Shown: positions 1 through 13,222 of the stretch, piece after piece
Position numbering within the stretch: the stretch's first letter is position 1
How the letters are laid out: each line of letters begins with the position of its first letter
Assembly: GCA_025331565.1 (NCBI GenBank)
Contig: JAFREQ010000106.1
Span: 1,238,501-1,302,500, forward strand
Length of the DNA: 64,000 nt
Origin: Holacanthus passer
Lineage: Eukaryota; Chordata; Actinopteri; Pomacanthidae
Direction of reading: 5' to 3'
Translations under genes and position numbers: made by a program
Notes under the pieces: model-generated
Seen by the model: the letters and a program-made list of their open reading frames with translations, nothing else
What the model was told of the DNA's origin: nothing
Databases searched by the model: none

Positions 1-2269
1 GTTTCAGAACAGGAGCCCGAGAGAGTAACTTTCCCTCCCCACATTAAATGTAGGCGTCCTAAAGGTTGATCTGCGCCCTGCGGCACACCGTTATCAGTCG
101 TTGTCTGCCAGCAGCGTCAGAAAGCTTCTCTGGAAGCTCGCACAAACCTTAAGGCCAAAATGCAATGAAAGCAATAATGTATGTACATTATATGACATTT
201 CTTTGATGCGTTTCAAGCAGGAAATTTGAAGCGTCAGCAGCTCCACTGTACGTGCCACTGTTTGATGTTTCTGTTGAATGACATCAAATGCGTCTCATGG
301 TCAGTTGTAAAAGCTGCAGCCATTATAGCAGCCAGCTCACAGACTTAACTAGGTTATGTCCTGACATATGTCCTTGTATTTATACACCGCATTACATTGA
401 GATTTCTACTGCTGCTGAAATGACCTACTTAGATGAAAGATGTAGCATTTTCAGTTGTGTTTTTCAGCTCCAAAAAAAACAGATGCTTGATGCTCTGAAG
501 AGCTGAGTATCAAACCTCAGTGCTGTTTTGGCACTGGTGGAAATGTGCCTGTAGCACCGAGCACTGAAAGTTCATTTAATGTGTGGTCAGATTCAAAATC
601 AATTTTAAAAACAGGTTTCATTTTGTCAAACACAGTTCAAGGATCCCTTAAATGCCTTAAGTGATTTTAACTATATTAAAGTTGAGATTACAAAAACATA
701 ATCATATAAAAATGCATCTAATACTACTACTAGTACTGCTGCTGCTGAAGACATATTGTGACCTGCTGGGTGAGAGGGCAATGTTTAACTACATGTGTAT
801 GAAGAGATGTAATGTTGGTCAAAGGTCAGCTAAATCATTACTTTCCATTTTCAGCTCATTAAAATTCTGTGGTTATGATCCTTTCACGCCGTTTCGCAAA
901 CCACAGTGGAAAATAATCCAGTTAATCTGAATCTAATCTAATTACGTAGTCTCTCGATTACAAAAGGAAAATGTTAGTTTGATCTGATAGCGCTGTATGT
1001 TTTAGTGCAGTAATTAATTGAAAACACAGAGATTGTTTGTGACAGGCCTCTCGGAGCGTCTGTTCCTGTTGATAACTCCCCTGCAGCGGCCTCAGCGTCT
1101 CCTCTGTTTGTTCTTCCAGGGCACGAAGTGCATCGCTCCGGTCTGAGCTTTTACTGGAAGACATGAGCTGCTGTGTAGAGGATGATTTCCTCTCTATCTT
1201 TCCTCTCTCTCTCGTTCTGCAGCCCACGTAGACTTCCCTCTGCGGTTTGACACCTGAGTCTGTGCAGGGTTTCATGTGTTACATTATCTAAAGAAAGTGG
1301 TGGGTGGAAGGAAGCGGCGCAGCTCCTCGAACAGGCACATACGAAGATGCACGCGGGCAGGCACACACACTTCACGCCGAGAAGAAGACAAAATGTCAGG
1401 GCTGGTTCTGGGAGACAACTGCTGGTGCTGCTGCCGGCGTGGAGGCTGCCGCGGCGTAGGGTTGCAGCAGAAGACCGCCGCGCTTAAATTCACTTAAAAT
1501 GTCAAAACACCTGAGGGGGGTGAGGGCTGTGCCTGGACCTGACAACTATCAACCTTTCCCTGCCTCACACGCTCTGACAAAAACTGGTTGGAAATCTCAC
1601 TGATAACTGTGTAACCTTTTCAGTAAGCACTTTGCCCTTTATTTGTTTTCAAATCATATTCTTTTCTGTTTCGCTTTACACCAACATGAATTTAGGCCGC
1701 GCTCGTTCTCCCTCGGGACATTTTAGGCGGTTTTGCTGGCGACGAGTGCGACTGTTGTACCTCTTTACCGCCATCCAGCACTGTACTCGCCACCGAAGAG
1801 CCCAATAAACACGAGGCGCACATATTTCAAAAGAGCAAGACTATTAAGGTTCCCATTAAGGCTCCTTTAGGCTTTGTTCTGTTTAATATATTCCCTGCAT
1901 GTTAATTGACGGAAACCTACCTTGATATTTAGTGGCCATGAATTTTCTAAAATGCGTTCTGCACTCGGCGGCGTGGCATTTAACAAAGCTTTAAAGGAGG
2001 AGGAGAGGGTGCTGCTCATCGTTCAAACCGCTCAGCGCAGCTGTTCCCAGTGCCGCAAAGATTTATGGGAGGCCTAATCCGGGCGACTGCTACCGCTCCG
2101 TGTGATTTCTGTCACAGTGGAAATAATGTGAGGCTTGTTTCAAGATTTGGTGCCTTGCCGTTGTGGGTTGATACCCAGAGGTTTGTCTGAGAGTCTGATG
2201 CCCAGATTTTAGTTTAGATTTTAGAAACTACGTCTTAAAAATCTACATTTTGACCATTATTACAGTGGT

Positions 2270-2550
2270 AAATAATTATTATTTTTATGATAATAGAGCT
2301 GAAAGAATTAGGTTAGTTGTTTGACAATTTTTCAGGAAAAACTCCTAAAAGTTCTTTGGTTTCAGCTTCTCAAATGTGAGATATGTCTATCCATCCATTA
2401 CCAGCTTTATCTTAAATGTTATATACTGTATTCAAACTGTCAGATAAAACCAACAATTTGTCATGTCAAATTGGCATTTTTCACCATTTTATGACACTTT
2501 GATTAATGGAGAAAAGAAACTGCAAATAATTGATAGTTGCAGCACGACAT
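2270..2550 (-). repeat. hAT-like dispersed repeat, copy 1
   Basis: The segments 'cagcttctcaaatgtgag' and 'gatagttgcagcacgac' match, from memory, a very abundant teleost non-autonomous repeat whose ends read GGCTGCAACTAACGATTA. This copy is reversed and degenerate, with its terminal motif at about 2535-2548. It faces the forward copy at 2800-3000. Confidence 0.6.
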
Positions 2551-2799
2551 TGTCGATTAATCTGTGGATTCATGTTAAGTAATTAATTAAAGAAAAAGAA
2601 AACTAGCCTTAATACTAGACTGTGTTTGACTGCATTGTTGCATGTTTCCAATGCACTTTGCTTCTGCACCCAACAGTGAGTCACAATGTGCAGACACACC
2701 CTGGAGTAAACTTCTACATCTCTGCAATGATGTGCGAAACCAAACCATCGGAGGGCAGCTTGAACAAGATTGTACTTCAATTGATTAATCTATAATAAA

Positions 2800-3000
2800 A
2801 GAGTTATCAGTTACAGTACTAATAGATGTCAAAATGTCCATCAAGTTTTCAGAGCAGAAGGTAAAATCTTCAAATTGCTTGTTTTGTCCATCAGTCCAAA
2901 CCCATAATACACTGAATTTACACTGATCTCAAAACAGAAAATCAGCAAATTCTCACATTTTGGAAGCTGAAATCACCAAATAATCATTCTCAATTGAATC
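2800..3000 (+). repeat. hAT-like dispersed repeat, copy 2
   Basis: Characteristic internal motifs appear in forward order: 'cttgttttgtcc', 'cagtccaaaccca', 'cagcaaattctcacattt' and 'ggaagctgaa'. The copy is degraded at both ends. Together with the reversed copy just upstream it forms an inverted pair. Confidence 0.65.
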
Positions 3001-3120
3001 ATTTCACAACTGCTTTGGCTTTGGCTTCCAGGCAAATTCCTGTTTTTTTCCTTTGTGAAAATGCAACACCAGCATTTGATGTGCTGTTTGCCTGCTCACC
3101 ACAACACAGTACCCACAATA

Positions 3121-3140
3121 CACACACACACACACACACA
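3121..3140. repeat. (CA)10 microsatellite
   Basis: Pure dinucleotide run in intron 1. Confidence 0.95.
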
Positions 3141-4249
3141 GCTTAAACACACACTTCCGGCATGTAGCAGAAACCAAAAACGCTGTGTCTTCTCGGCATG
3201 CCTGTTCCCTGTCATCTGATGGGTTTGCTGTAAGCCACATGAGGCCACGTCGGCCTCCTCGGCGCGCTGACTCTCTGTCTGTCTTCCTGTTTTAACCGCG
3301 GGAAAGTTTCCTGTTGCCGCAGGCTCTCTGAACGGCTGACTGGATGTCTGACTGAACGGCTGCCTGGCTGACTTAAAAGGGACTTTCAGACCTTATGCTG
3401 CTGCAGAGTGTCCCCAATTTACAGTCATTGGTAGTCTTCAGAAAACGCAGTTAGTGCCAAGGCCGTCTCCCAAAAACACATTTAAGAATATTTACAGTAA
3501 AGAGCGATTGGTCCTTGTAAAGACTGTTGGGAGTTTGGGAGAGAGTGTGTGTGAGAAAACTGGAGTAGGAGCCCTAATACGTCCCTGAAGTGGTTTTGGT
3601 GTTAAAGATGCTGCGTGTAACATTTTAAAATCTATAAAATATTACCATAATTGCTGTAAATAGCAGAGACGCTTTGCTGTAAAGAAAGGCGGCACGTCTG
3701 CTCTTCATTTCACGTCATCATCGGATCCAGATTTCAAATCTGCTGTTGCAGCACAACAGAGTTTTACTGTGTTAGATGTATGTAATACTCTAGTATTACA
3801 CCATTCTGTTGTACTTGTTGGAAACCGTTCTCACTGTTATCAAAAGCTGTCATGAGCGCTTATCTTATAATCAGCGCGTGCTTATTTAGTCTGATCACTC
3901 TGAAACCACAGTTTACATTAAGCTGAACAGCAATCATATTGTTTCTCCGTCATGTATTCTGCTTTCAAACCATTTATTAACATATTTTGTGGTGTTTTCT
4001 AATGAAATGTTGTAAGGAACCTGATTAGTTACAGTCTATGACCCTGTCAGTATAGGAGAGAGTTTTTTGGCAGCACCTCTGGACTGAAAACACGGGCAGG
4101 CACAGGCTTGGAAATGAGACCACAGACATTTCTTTTTAAATGTCTGAGGTTTTTCCAGATACTCGAAGCTGAGTTTCACTGTTCAGCTCAGTACAAGTTT
4201 GTTGAGTTGCAGTAGGATTTTGGATTGAATTCTTAGTAGCATGGATGAG

Positions 4250-4520
4250 TTCGTCCACCGCCTTGGTTCAGATGGAAAAATCTCAAAAACTATTGGACGG
4301 ATTGCCATGAGGTTGAAGATGATGAGGAAGATGATGAAGATGAGATCAACCATTTAACGGATTGCTGTAAACTTTGATGTTATTCAAGATCTCTAGTGGA
4401 TATCAGCAGCCGTACCTTGTGATCTAATTAGCAAATGTTTGCATGCCGACCTAATTAAATATTACCTGCTAAGCATCAGTATGTTTCCCCACATGCTGAC
4501 GTTAACATGTACTTAAAAAT
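4250..4520 (+). repeat. Dispersed teleost repeat ('aactattggacgg')
   Basis: The block 'ctcaaaaactattggacgga' plus 'ttgccatgaggtt', followed by 'gcaaatgtttgcatgc', resembles a widespread fish repeat with the remembered core CTCAACAACTATTGGATGGATTG. Its family name is not known to me. A GATGA-rich expansion (4314-4345) interrupts it. A reversed copy lies at 26105-26275. Confidence 0.6.
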
Positions 4521-4537
4521 ATTGCTGCATCTAAGAG

Positions 4538-4581
4538 TGAATTTCCCCACTGTGGCACAAATAAAGGTTTATCTTATAAAG
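4538..4581 (-). repeat. Retroelement-like 3' tail, copy 1
   Basis: 'gtgaatttccccactgtgg' then 'cacaaataaaggtttatctt' is almost the exact reverse complement of 63450-63493. The conserved end with a TTATCTTA-type tail looks like the 3' end of a LINE or SINE; the family is not identified. Confidence 0.6.
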
Positions 4582-5744
4582 AGAACCACACAGAGCAGAT
4601 TGCATGGCTGGGAACTTTCGTTTTGCAGTTTAGGTGTCACATCAAAAATCTGATTGAGCGAACAAGATACTAATGAGTCATTTGTTTTAATTCATTTGTT
4701 TGCAACCTATATAGCCAAATCGTAAAGTATATAGCAGAGTCGTTCCGTTCATTCACGGCTCCTGCTGCCTCTTGAATGACAAGCCAACACGAGACCCAGG
4801 TGATTCAGTTTTGTTTGTTATTTTCCTGCAAGCAGCTGCTTTTTCATAAGGCGGCAAACAGCCTCACCTTTATCCACTATTTTTCCATCTGCGGTGTCGA
4901 ATCCTGCGTTTTGCATTAGCAAGGAGAACAACAACCGAGTTTACTGAGGACATGTAATAGATCAGAGTGATGTTTTACCAATGCCTCCAGCTGAATCTTG
5001 AATTAAGGAAGTCGGTCTGATCAACACAGAACCAGTACTTTCAAACAGTAGTCTGAATATGAAATTAAAGCTCACAACCCCACAATGCACCCACTGTACT
5101 TTTTGTCCATTCACGTTCTGCAAAAGCTTTAAAGAGACCAGATAAGACATACAGTCCACGTCCAAGTAATCAGACTACTCCAGCAGGAATCTATCCGTGT
5201 TGACAAGGTTTTTCTTAATCCCTTAACCTGTGAAAGGAAACCAGGCTTCCCGCTTATGCGTTTCTGAAATCGGGTTACAGCTGAAAGCGGGGGAATAATG
5301 AGATTGCTATAGTGCATATAACCACATTCAGCAAGCTCGGGGCAAGTATCAACGTCCTCTTTGCAAGATTTTGCACATTTTATTTCCCGTGGTTACCATC
5401 TCAGGAGTTTTAGCTTATCTGCTCAGCCCAAGCTCTACTTTCCATCCAGCCTGCTCCCAATCCACCCTTGTATTTGACCCGTGCCGCTAGGTTTTTCATG
5501 TACATCCCCCCCGCCCGCCCCAAGAGGTAGTGAGAGGAGGAGTAAATGTGCACATTTTCAAAGGCTGCAAACAGGAAAGAGAGGAAAGAGAATGATGCAA
5601 GGTGTAGTGATGGGTCACCTCTGTCATGTGGAGCAGTTGCGCAAAGGCCCGCCTGCTGGTTTTCCCTATTTCTAATTGGGGTTTTCACCAGTTCCCGACT
5701 TCCCACAGGGGGTGTTCTGTCTGGTTGGTACAAGTGGTGAGGGA

Positions 5745-6020
5745 GCAGAAAATAGGAGGCTGGAGAGCACGAGGAGAATGAGGGGTTAAAAGTGGAGAAG
5801 TCCAGTAGGAGATTAGAGGAGGAAATGAGCAGATGAAATGTCTGCAGGGGGAATAGCAGGTACGAGTAAAAGAAGAGGAGAGAATAACAAAATGAAAAGT
5901 GAAGCGTTGAAGGAATCAAAGGGGAAGAGCTTGGCCTCCTCTGTCGAGAAGGGGAGTCTTTGAAAAGGAGAGGAATGAGAAAAAGCAGGGGAGGAAGAGT
6001 GGAGGAGAGGGTGCTTTACC
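5745..6020 (+). repeat. Purine-rich (GA-rich) tract
   Basis: About 275 bases are strongly enriched in G and A on the + strand, with motifs such as ggagga and gaagagg, but no exact repeat unit. The antisense open frame at 5410-5919 is a product of this composition. It could adopt triplex or H-DNA structure, and it lies just upstream of the splice-like site at 6220. Confidence 0.6.
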
Positions 6021-6120
6021 CAGAGGAGTGCATGGTGGATTTGTTAAGGCGTACTCCCGGCATCAACCTGTTTGAGCCGAACAAGAGAGAGCAGCTTAAC
6101 TCGCCGTAGGAGAGGTTACA

Positions 6121-6232
6121 AGTGCTGAACTCACACACTAATCAAGCTTTCTCCTTGTGTTTTCTCCCTCCGCTCTGCCTCCCTGCGCCGCCGTCATCCA
6201 CACCGATCAACTCCATCTAGGTAAGAAAACTT
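6121..6232 (+). promoter_or_regulatory. Candidate recursive splice site
   Basis: A pyrimidine-rich run (about 6147-6190) is followed by 'actccatctag|gtaagaaaac', which places an acceptor AG (6219-6220) directly against a strong donor GTAAGA (6221-6226). This is the zero-length-exon arrangement of ratchet points used to remove very long introns in stages. It could equally be the donor of an unannotated 5' exon, or chance. No RNA evidence is available. Confidence 0.3.
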
Positions 6233-6244
6233 TTTCCTCTTCTT

Positions 6245-6248
<4 letters not shown>

Positions 6249-6280
<32 letters not shown>

Positions 6281-6288
6281 TGTGTGTG
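6249..6288. repeat. (GT)n microsatellite
   Basis: About 14 GT units, an 'aa' break, then more GT. Lies 28 bases after the splice-like site at 6220. Confidence 0.95.
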
Positions 6289-7775
6289 CGAGGGCCGGGT
6301 GGGGCGTGAGAACTGGCAGGGTGGCACGGCGAACACGCTCTGCATATCAATGACACACATAAACAGCTCTCAAACATACAGCACACATGTGTAAATAAGA
6401 GGCAGGGCTCCTGTCAAAGGGCCACCGTCGTGCCTCTCGCAGACCTCTTTCATCCGACTGAAGAAAGAGACACTTTCATCGCCGGTCGTCTGCCAAAAAT
6501 AGAGATTATCTGCTCAAATGTAAAGGAGGAAAGAACAGAGAGGGAGAAGGACTCTTGGAGACAAAAGGGAACTGAATGGAGGGCAAATTCGTGTCTGTTT
6601 CAAAGGAAAGGTTTTTTTTTTTGTGGAGGGGAATAAAATCTAAAGCGATAATATTGTGCGTATGTTAAATGTTTCAAAAGATGGATAAAAACACGTATTT
6701 CTAGATATTGTTTCACTGACGTTTGAGAGCTGGCGTCTGGACTGACAGGAGCACGTCAAAGACTTTTATAGACAACAAAGACGGATAAAAGATAGTTTCC
6801 CCGACAGTCAACGCTGATTATTTACAGTAAGTGATTTAAGGCATCTGTCCCTTCACAACATGCAACTTTTAGGAGGATTCATTGTGCAATTTCACACACG
6901 CACATGACATCAGCTTAAATCAAATCACAGATCGGACTAACAGCAAAAAGCAAAGGCTAACAACATTGGGCCCCCAGCTGGTTAAAGGCCCTTGTGGTGA
7001 TGGAGCTGTAGTGATACTCAGTACAATTTGGACCAAACAAGCTGTGATGTTAGATTTGTGAATCTTTGTTTTTGAACGACTCTTAAAGAGGAAATTCTCA
7101 CAGCTATTTTGCTCATGTTTATATTATTCTAGCATTTATGCACTCATGAATGTGAAGCGTAGCGAACTCGCCACTCACACATGTTGCTGTTCATGAGTTT
7201 GTTCGCAGCCGGTGGGTGAAAGAAACGAACTTACTTACAAGTTTAACAAGTTTTCCCGTCAAGTAAAGGCAAACACCAAGAATATATAGACTAAATGCTG
7301 ATTTACTTAAATATCAAATTCATTACCACAACTCTTGTCTTCTCTTCCAACACACAGTTCAATCAAAAAATGTGACACATATATATTATATTACTGTTGC
7401 ATCTTCAATATAACCTGCCAAAACTCATAACTGTCATCGCCGCCTCCTCACACAAAGGCCCCTCAACGCTCTTGTCTCTCCTGCGAGTCTGCATCAGTCT
7501 GTCATTCTCCGAGCTGTGCGGCAGCTGACAGTCGACTGTCTGAGCCAGCAGCTGGTTCACTGGGTCATTTTTTTTAGTGCTGCGGGGAATTAATAATTCA
7601 AGGCAATATTAAAGCTTTTTCCCTTTGTTTGCGGCTTTTTTTTTTTTTTGTTGTTTTGCGAGCTTCAAATTGATTGCTTCTGAAAACACGGGCAGCGATG
7701 CTCACGAGACTCACCAGGAAATCCCAAATCAGAGTGTGTGCTGGAGGAAGAATGTGTGTTTGGATCTGGGTAGAA

Positions 7776-7778
<3 letters not shown>

Positions 7779-7812
<34 letters not shown>
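7779..7812. repeat. (GT)17 microsatellite
   Basis: Pure run in intron 1. Confidence 0.95.
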
Positions 7813-7814
<2 letters not shown>

Positions 7815-10584
7815 TTGTATGCATGTACTGTGTGCGGCTTGCAAATTAACAGCCTTCATAGCTCACAGAGGAAAACGACAGGCTCCTCAATTAACATACA
7901 TATTTGCTTACATGCCCACACAATGGTAATAAAATATAGGGTATTATTGCACATTATGCTCATGCCTGGTTAACTCGCTCCCACTTGTTTTGCCGCAGCA
8001 GCTCAGACATACATTTGCATATGAGCTGAATGCAAAGGACGTCCATGCTTGGACTTAATGTTTTGGCCCCATCCTACCATCAGGTCCCATCTCCAAAACA
8101 CTACCTCCTTTCCTCCCTTCCTTCTCCTCTCTCCTTTGCGGGGTCTTCATCCAGCTGGTGGGAGGGTGTTGGCTGTTTACGAAGCTTTGAAGGCCGCCTC
8201 ACTCTCTCCCACGCCGCTTGGTGGAAACGATGCGGTCACGGCGTCCGCTGTTTCGTCTGGAGCCATCCTCCTTCACCCCGTCGGGCAGAAGGAGGATGTG
8301 AGAGTGTGTGTTTCTGTGGTATGTTAAGCTTTTAGTCAAGGCTAATTTTCAATGTCATTATCATGTTGTTAGACCTCCGGCGTCTTCCGCAGGTGCTTCT
8401 TCACCAGGAGACCCTGTGAACTGCAGGATGAGGGTCACAGGACGCCTCAGGAGGCTAATTTGAGCGGCCTTGCGAGCTTGTTTACTTGTAGATGAAGTTA
8501 AATGGTAACGAAACACATGACACATCTGTCCTTGAAAAATTAATCAAACTCAGTACAGCAACGAAAAACACCATCATCAAGGCGCGTTTGTTTTTTCTTT
8601 CACCTCTTCTTGATTTTTTCATTCGAACAAAGAAAACAATTTTCAAATGTAAATAGCAACGATAACCTCCCTGTGAAACGTGACATTGTATCCAGTATGA
8701 ATATTCATGCAAACATAAATTCTACTTAATTAGATTTTGAAAAACAACTTTTCACATTTCTGCTGTACAGTTCAGTAATTACAGAATTATTATAGAAGGC
8801 ACAGCTCAATTATAAGAGACAACAAGCATCAGTTTCGATAATCAGTTCCTTCTGAAATGTGTCTATTGTGGCATCTTTTAGATGAAACAACAAATAAAAA
8901 CAGTCTAACCCGAAGCCTGTGTGGTCTATAACACAAAATGATAATACGACAGTAGTGTTAGTTTAGTGTGAACACTTCGTCAAGAGTCTCTTCTTCACCT
9001 GCTCCCCCACTTCTCTCCTTCCTCCTCTTCATCCTCGCTCTTTCACCGCAGTGAATAATGAACTTTTCCCTCATTCTTTATCTCCCTCTCACACTCCCCC
9101 CCCCTATTCCCCCCCTCTCCCCCTCGGTCCCTCCCTCCCCGTCCAATAAACTCAGACTTCATTTGCCACAGTGTTGCAGCAGCCTGTTTGGCAGAGCCGT
9201 CGGCCCCGTCGCACAGCGCCGACGGTTGAATGCGGCGCACCGAGCACACTGGCCACATTGTGCTTTTGATGAGGCCCTACGTCTTAGTCACTCGAGGGCC
9301 TGCGTGGTGCGACTGTGTGTGTGCGTAGCGGATGGCGAGGGCGTGCCCGTGTGCCCATGCCGTGGACTTTAACACGCAGATGCAGTCACATTTGCCTCCC
9401 AGGAGCTGACACGGCAGCGTGGAGGTATTTATTAATACTCGTCGTGATAATGTGTTGAATGACAAAGAGGAAGGGTCAGAGTCTGATCGATACTCAGGCT
9501 GAAATACTTCCCTCACCGGCCAAGGCGGATCTCTCTCCTTCTCCATCTCCATCCTTCCCTCTCACTCTCCCTGTAAAGCTTTAAATCTTTGGCCACTCTC
9601 CACCCGCTGCGCCTGCCAAAAAGTCTCTACGGAATAACTCTTCTTGCCCTGTTTAATGGTTTAACTACCTTAAAGAAAAGGGCAAGGCTTTCTATTGTCT
9701 CTCACTCTTTAATCATATTAAGTGCTGAGCAAGAACGACAGCTTCATTTTTTGATGCGCACTAAAACAAGCTTCATATCGCAAGTGCTCGAGTGCCCACT
9801 CATCATCTTGCGTCTTCTCGTCTCGTAGACAGATGCTCATTCGCGGCCTGTCTGTAAAGTCATACACAAACGCTCCTTCTCTCACATGCACACAACTATG
9901 TTTTACATGCTCTCTCGTTGTCTGGTTTCACTTCTTATTTCTCTCTGTTTTTCGCTTTCACACAACACACACACACAGTCCCAAAACCTCCTTCCCACCT
10001 GATTGCTTTCCCATTTTTCTTGGCGAGAGATTTATGGTGAGGGGAATGTTGGAGACAGGCTATTACCATGTCCTGTTTGAACTCATCAGTCAGACAAAGT
10101 GGTCGAGGTGGTAGCGGCGACATTCGCGGGGCCTTTACCGCGACACGTTCTCCTCCTGCACGCCTCCGCCGCTCTCGCCCAAGTTAACCCTGCTCCGGTG
10201 GCTGCTCGGTCTCCCACACCGCCTTGTTTTTCATCAGCGCTGGGCAGCGGCGCCGCTCTCAAAGCGCCACTTTGCTTTTTCCCCCCATTTGACTGGAGGC
10301 TGGATGTGAAGCACCGTCCGCCCTGCAGAGCTGGATGTTTACCCCACGAATCAGAGTCACTTTGGTCTCACTGCGAGTGTACAGTAGAACAAATGTGGAA
10401 TTTGGCACCGAGACTTTTTGACATTTTATTTAGTGGCATTGTTGGTACATGTTGCACAAGAGCAGGATTAAAAGCATTTTACTGATGTGTTCTAAGTTAA
10501 CGTGCTTCAGCTTTTAGGAAAACAAACTTTTGTTGAGCTACCCTGGTAACTTCAGGATGGATTTCATGTATAAATACACAAAAA

Positions 10585-10850
10585 CTGAAATAATGAGTCG
10601 ATCAACAGTGAATTATGAGAACTAGGAACTGTTCTGATAATCAGTTAACCATTTAAGTCTCTTTTAAACCATAAAGCCAAACACTTCCTAGTTGCAGCTT
10701 CTCTAATGTGAACATGTGCTGTTCTCTGTTTTATATGATTGTAAAGTGAATCTCTTTGGGTTTTGGACTGTTGGTCAGACAAAACAAGAGATTTAAAGAT
10801 GTCACTTTGCAACGTGTGATTAGTGGAGGTTTTTTTAGCCATTTCCAGTC
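10585..10850 (-). repeat. hAT-like dispersed repeat, copy 3
   Basis: Reverse-orientation copy. 'gttgcagcttctctaatgtg', 'gggttttggactgttggtc' and 'agacaaaacaagagattta' are internal motifs of the same family, in inverted order. The outer ends are poorly preserved. Confidence 0.7.
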
Positions 10851-13084
10851 GACTTTAAAGCAATGAATCAAGAAAATAAGCAGCAGGTGAATAATGCAAT
10901 AACAAAAAGGAATTGTTAATGGTTGCATTAATATACATTTACAGATGCTGGGAGGTTTGGACGAAATAAGTGCAGCCTGTCAGTGTGTTTGTGCCACACT
11001 CTGCTGAATAATATGCAAGAAGACATATGGAGAACAGGTAGAGCAGGTAGACATAAGAGCACAAACACTTGCACAATTTAATGAAATCCAATAAAAAAAA
11101 AAAACCTTTGTGAGACTGAAATTATTCATTTTTTTTGTTGAGGCTGTCAAGAGAAACATAAATGAATTAGAGAAGACGACAGGGCTTGTGTTCCCTCCTT
11201 GACATTTTACTTCTGCACTTGCCTCCTGTTTTCTTTCTGTCACCTTTTTTTTTTTTCTTTTTCCTCGTGCAGCTTTTTTGTAAAACACCTCCAATGTTTG
11301 TTTTGGCTCTTTTCCTTTCACAGCTCTGCCCTTCATGCTTATGTTGCGCGGCTTCTGTGCAAACAAGCAAACGATGCTTAAATTGCCGCTGCCTCTGAAA
11401 TAATACTCACAGGGATGTAATGTAAACCGCCATCGCCGCTTCCTGCAGCGGCGACTGTTATAGGAGTGAGGAAGACTTCATAGCACTGCTTTTTATGGCT
11501 TGTTATTGTACAGGAAGGAAAGCTGTCCCCCTTTTTCCCCTCTCAGTGTGTCTGAACTTCCTCAGTGGACTCTATTGCTGAGGGACAAGGGCTGTCAAGT
11601 CCTTTCAGTTGTGTGCTGATCTCTCTTCCTTCCCACTGTACCACACACACACACTCACTTACAACGTACTGTCAAGCCACCCCGTCCCGTTACTATAAAT
11701 TTAATTAGAAGTGACTGGGCTTTGGTTTGAGATCTATAGAGAGGAGACAGCAGTCTGCAGAGCTCGCTGCATTGTGCTCAGTAGCTCGGGGATATCTCAC
11801 TAGCGCCGGCTCGGCCAACACAAGTAATGAAGCCCACACAGCTTACTGGATCATCCTGACATTGTTAGAGCCCATATATTTCTTTTTGGCCCATGTAGTT
11901 CACAATAGATGGCTGGTTTTCCGCCCGTCCTGTCATAAGAATGTTAATATTGTTTTATAAGCTTCCACGGTCGACGCACGCTGGCAGGCCTCAGTCTTGG
12001 CCGGCGGTCGGTTATCACTGCGGGTCCGCCTGAGCCCGAGCCACGGCATCCGTTTCACCTCGGCACGCCTGCCACCAAGCCTGAATTCCACACTTATCTA
12101 CAGGCAGCAGAATGGGTCTCGAGGGACGGGAGAGGGTGAGGAATTCACTCCCCGACGCTCATAAGCCGGCCCCCTCCTGCCTCGCGCACAGATGTGTTCA
12201 AGGAGTGCAGCATTAGCCGGTGGAGTAGCCATGTATGTTCTTGAGTACATATCAAAGCCTTCCAGAGAGCCTCTTTTCCCGCCTCGTCCTCTTTCTCTCC
12301 CTCCGACACTCCTCGGCTCGCGGTGCGTCGGAGCAAGGCTGCTGATAGGGGTGTGCGCCCGCTGATAAGTAAACACTCCCGAGGGGCTTATGAAGAAAAC
12401 GCTGCAGAATATTCCCTCCATTGTGTTACGAAGCTAACTCCTGCACCCCCCCGCTGTCAGATGGTCGACGTAAACAGATAACCGAACCAATCCCGGAGCC
12501 GCGTTGACTGTTAAATAGCCGAGTGTGGCGAGCAGATATTAGGGTGTCCTGTTTAGGAAGCGTGGCGCAGCTGAAGGCTTGTTGTGCTTCAGTCAACACA
12601 AGTGCCGTTTGTCATCCCTGAGGAGGGCTCATCTAAGAATCAGGGCCGCCTGACAAGTCACATTGAGTGAGATAGTGGGAGAAGGGTGGTGAGTGACGCC
12701 AGATTGGCTTTCCACTGCTGCTCCAAAGAGCTTGATAAGTACAGCGCCGGGATGGAGCGGCTGTTGACAGCGGCGTTACAGGTGTCATTCATTCGAGCGA
12801 GGGCTAGTTTTCTCTCAATGACTCCCCAAATCAGTGTCATAGCGCTAATCCCGTCCTGCTTTGTGCGAGAGACAACCAGGCTCCTGATCGAGGGCCTTTG
12901 TCTGTAATTCAAAAACACATTGCTTTTCAATTTGCACTTGTGTCCTGTTTGGAGTTTGGGATCATGGGTTGCCTTCATACCTAATCTGGTTGATTCTGTT
13001 TAAACAAACTTTGCTGAGATATCTCAAAGAAATGCATTGTGGGCCACTTCCAAGTAAAGTGGTTCATTCTACCTGTCTGTAATT

Positions 13085-13222
13085 GATGATAATCAATGTC
13101 CAGTTATTCTCCTGACACAAATTCTGATACCAAAACTCTGAGTAACAACTTTGATAATCAATCATGAAATTACTTGGCAGATTAACTGATAATGAAAATA
13201 ATCTTTATCTGCAGCCCTAATA
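13085..13222 (-). repeat. hAT-like dispersed repeat, end fragment
   Basis: Only the terminal part remains: 'cagattaactgataatg' then 'aaaataatctttatctgcag' and 'cccta' at the outer end. Several TGATAATCAAT-like words are typical of this family's terminus. Confidence 0.55.

Noticed and set aside
5410..5919. 169-codon open frame on the minus strand
   Set aside because: A consequence of the purine-rich tract; no start context or domain.
12885..12902. 16-base word 'atcgagggcctttgtc' shared with 17218-17233
   Set aside because: A single 16-base match within 64 kb is about what chance allows, and the flanks do not align.
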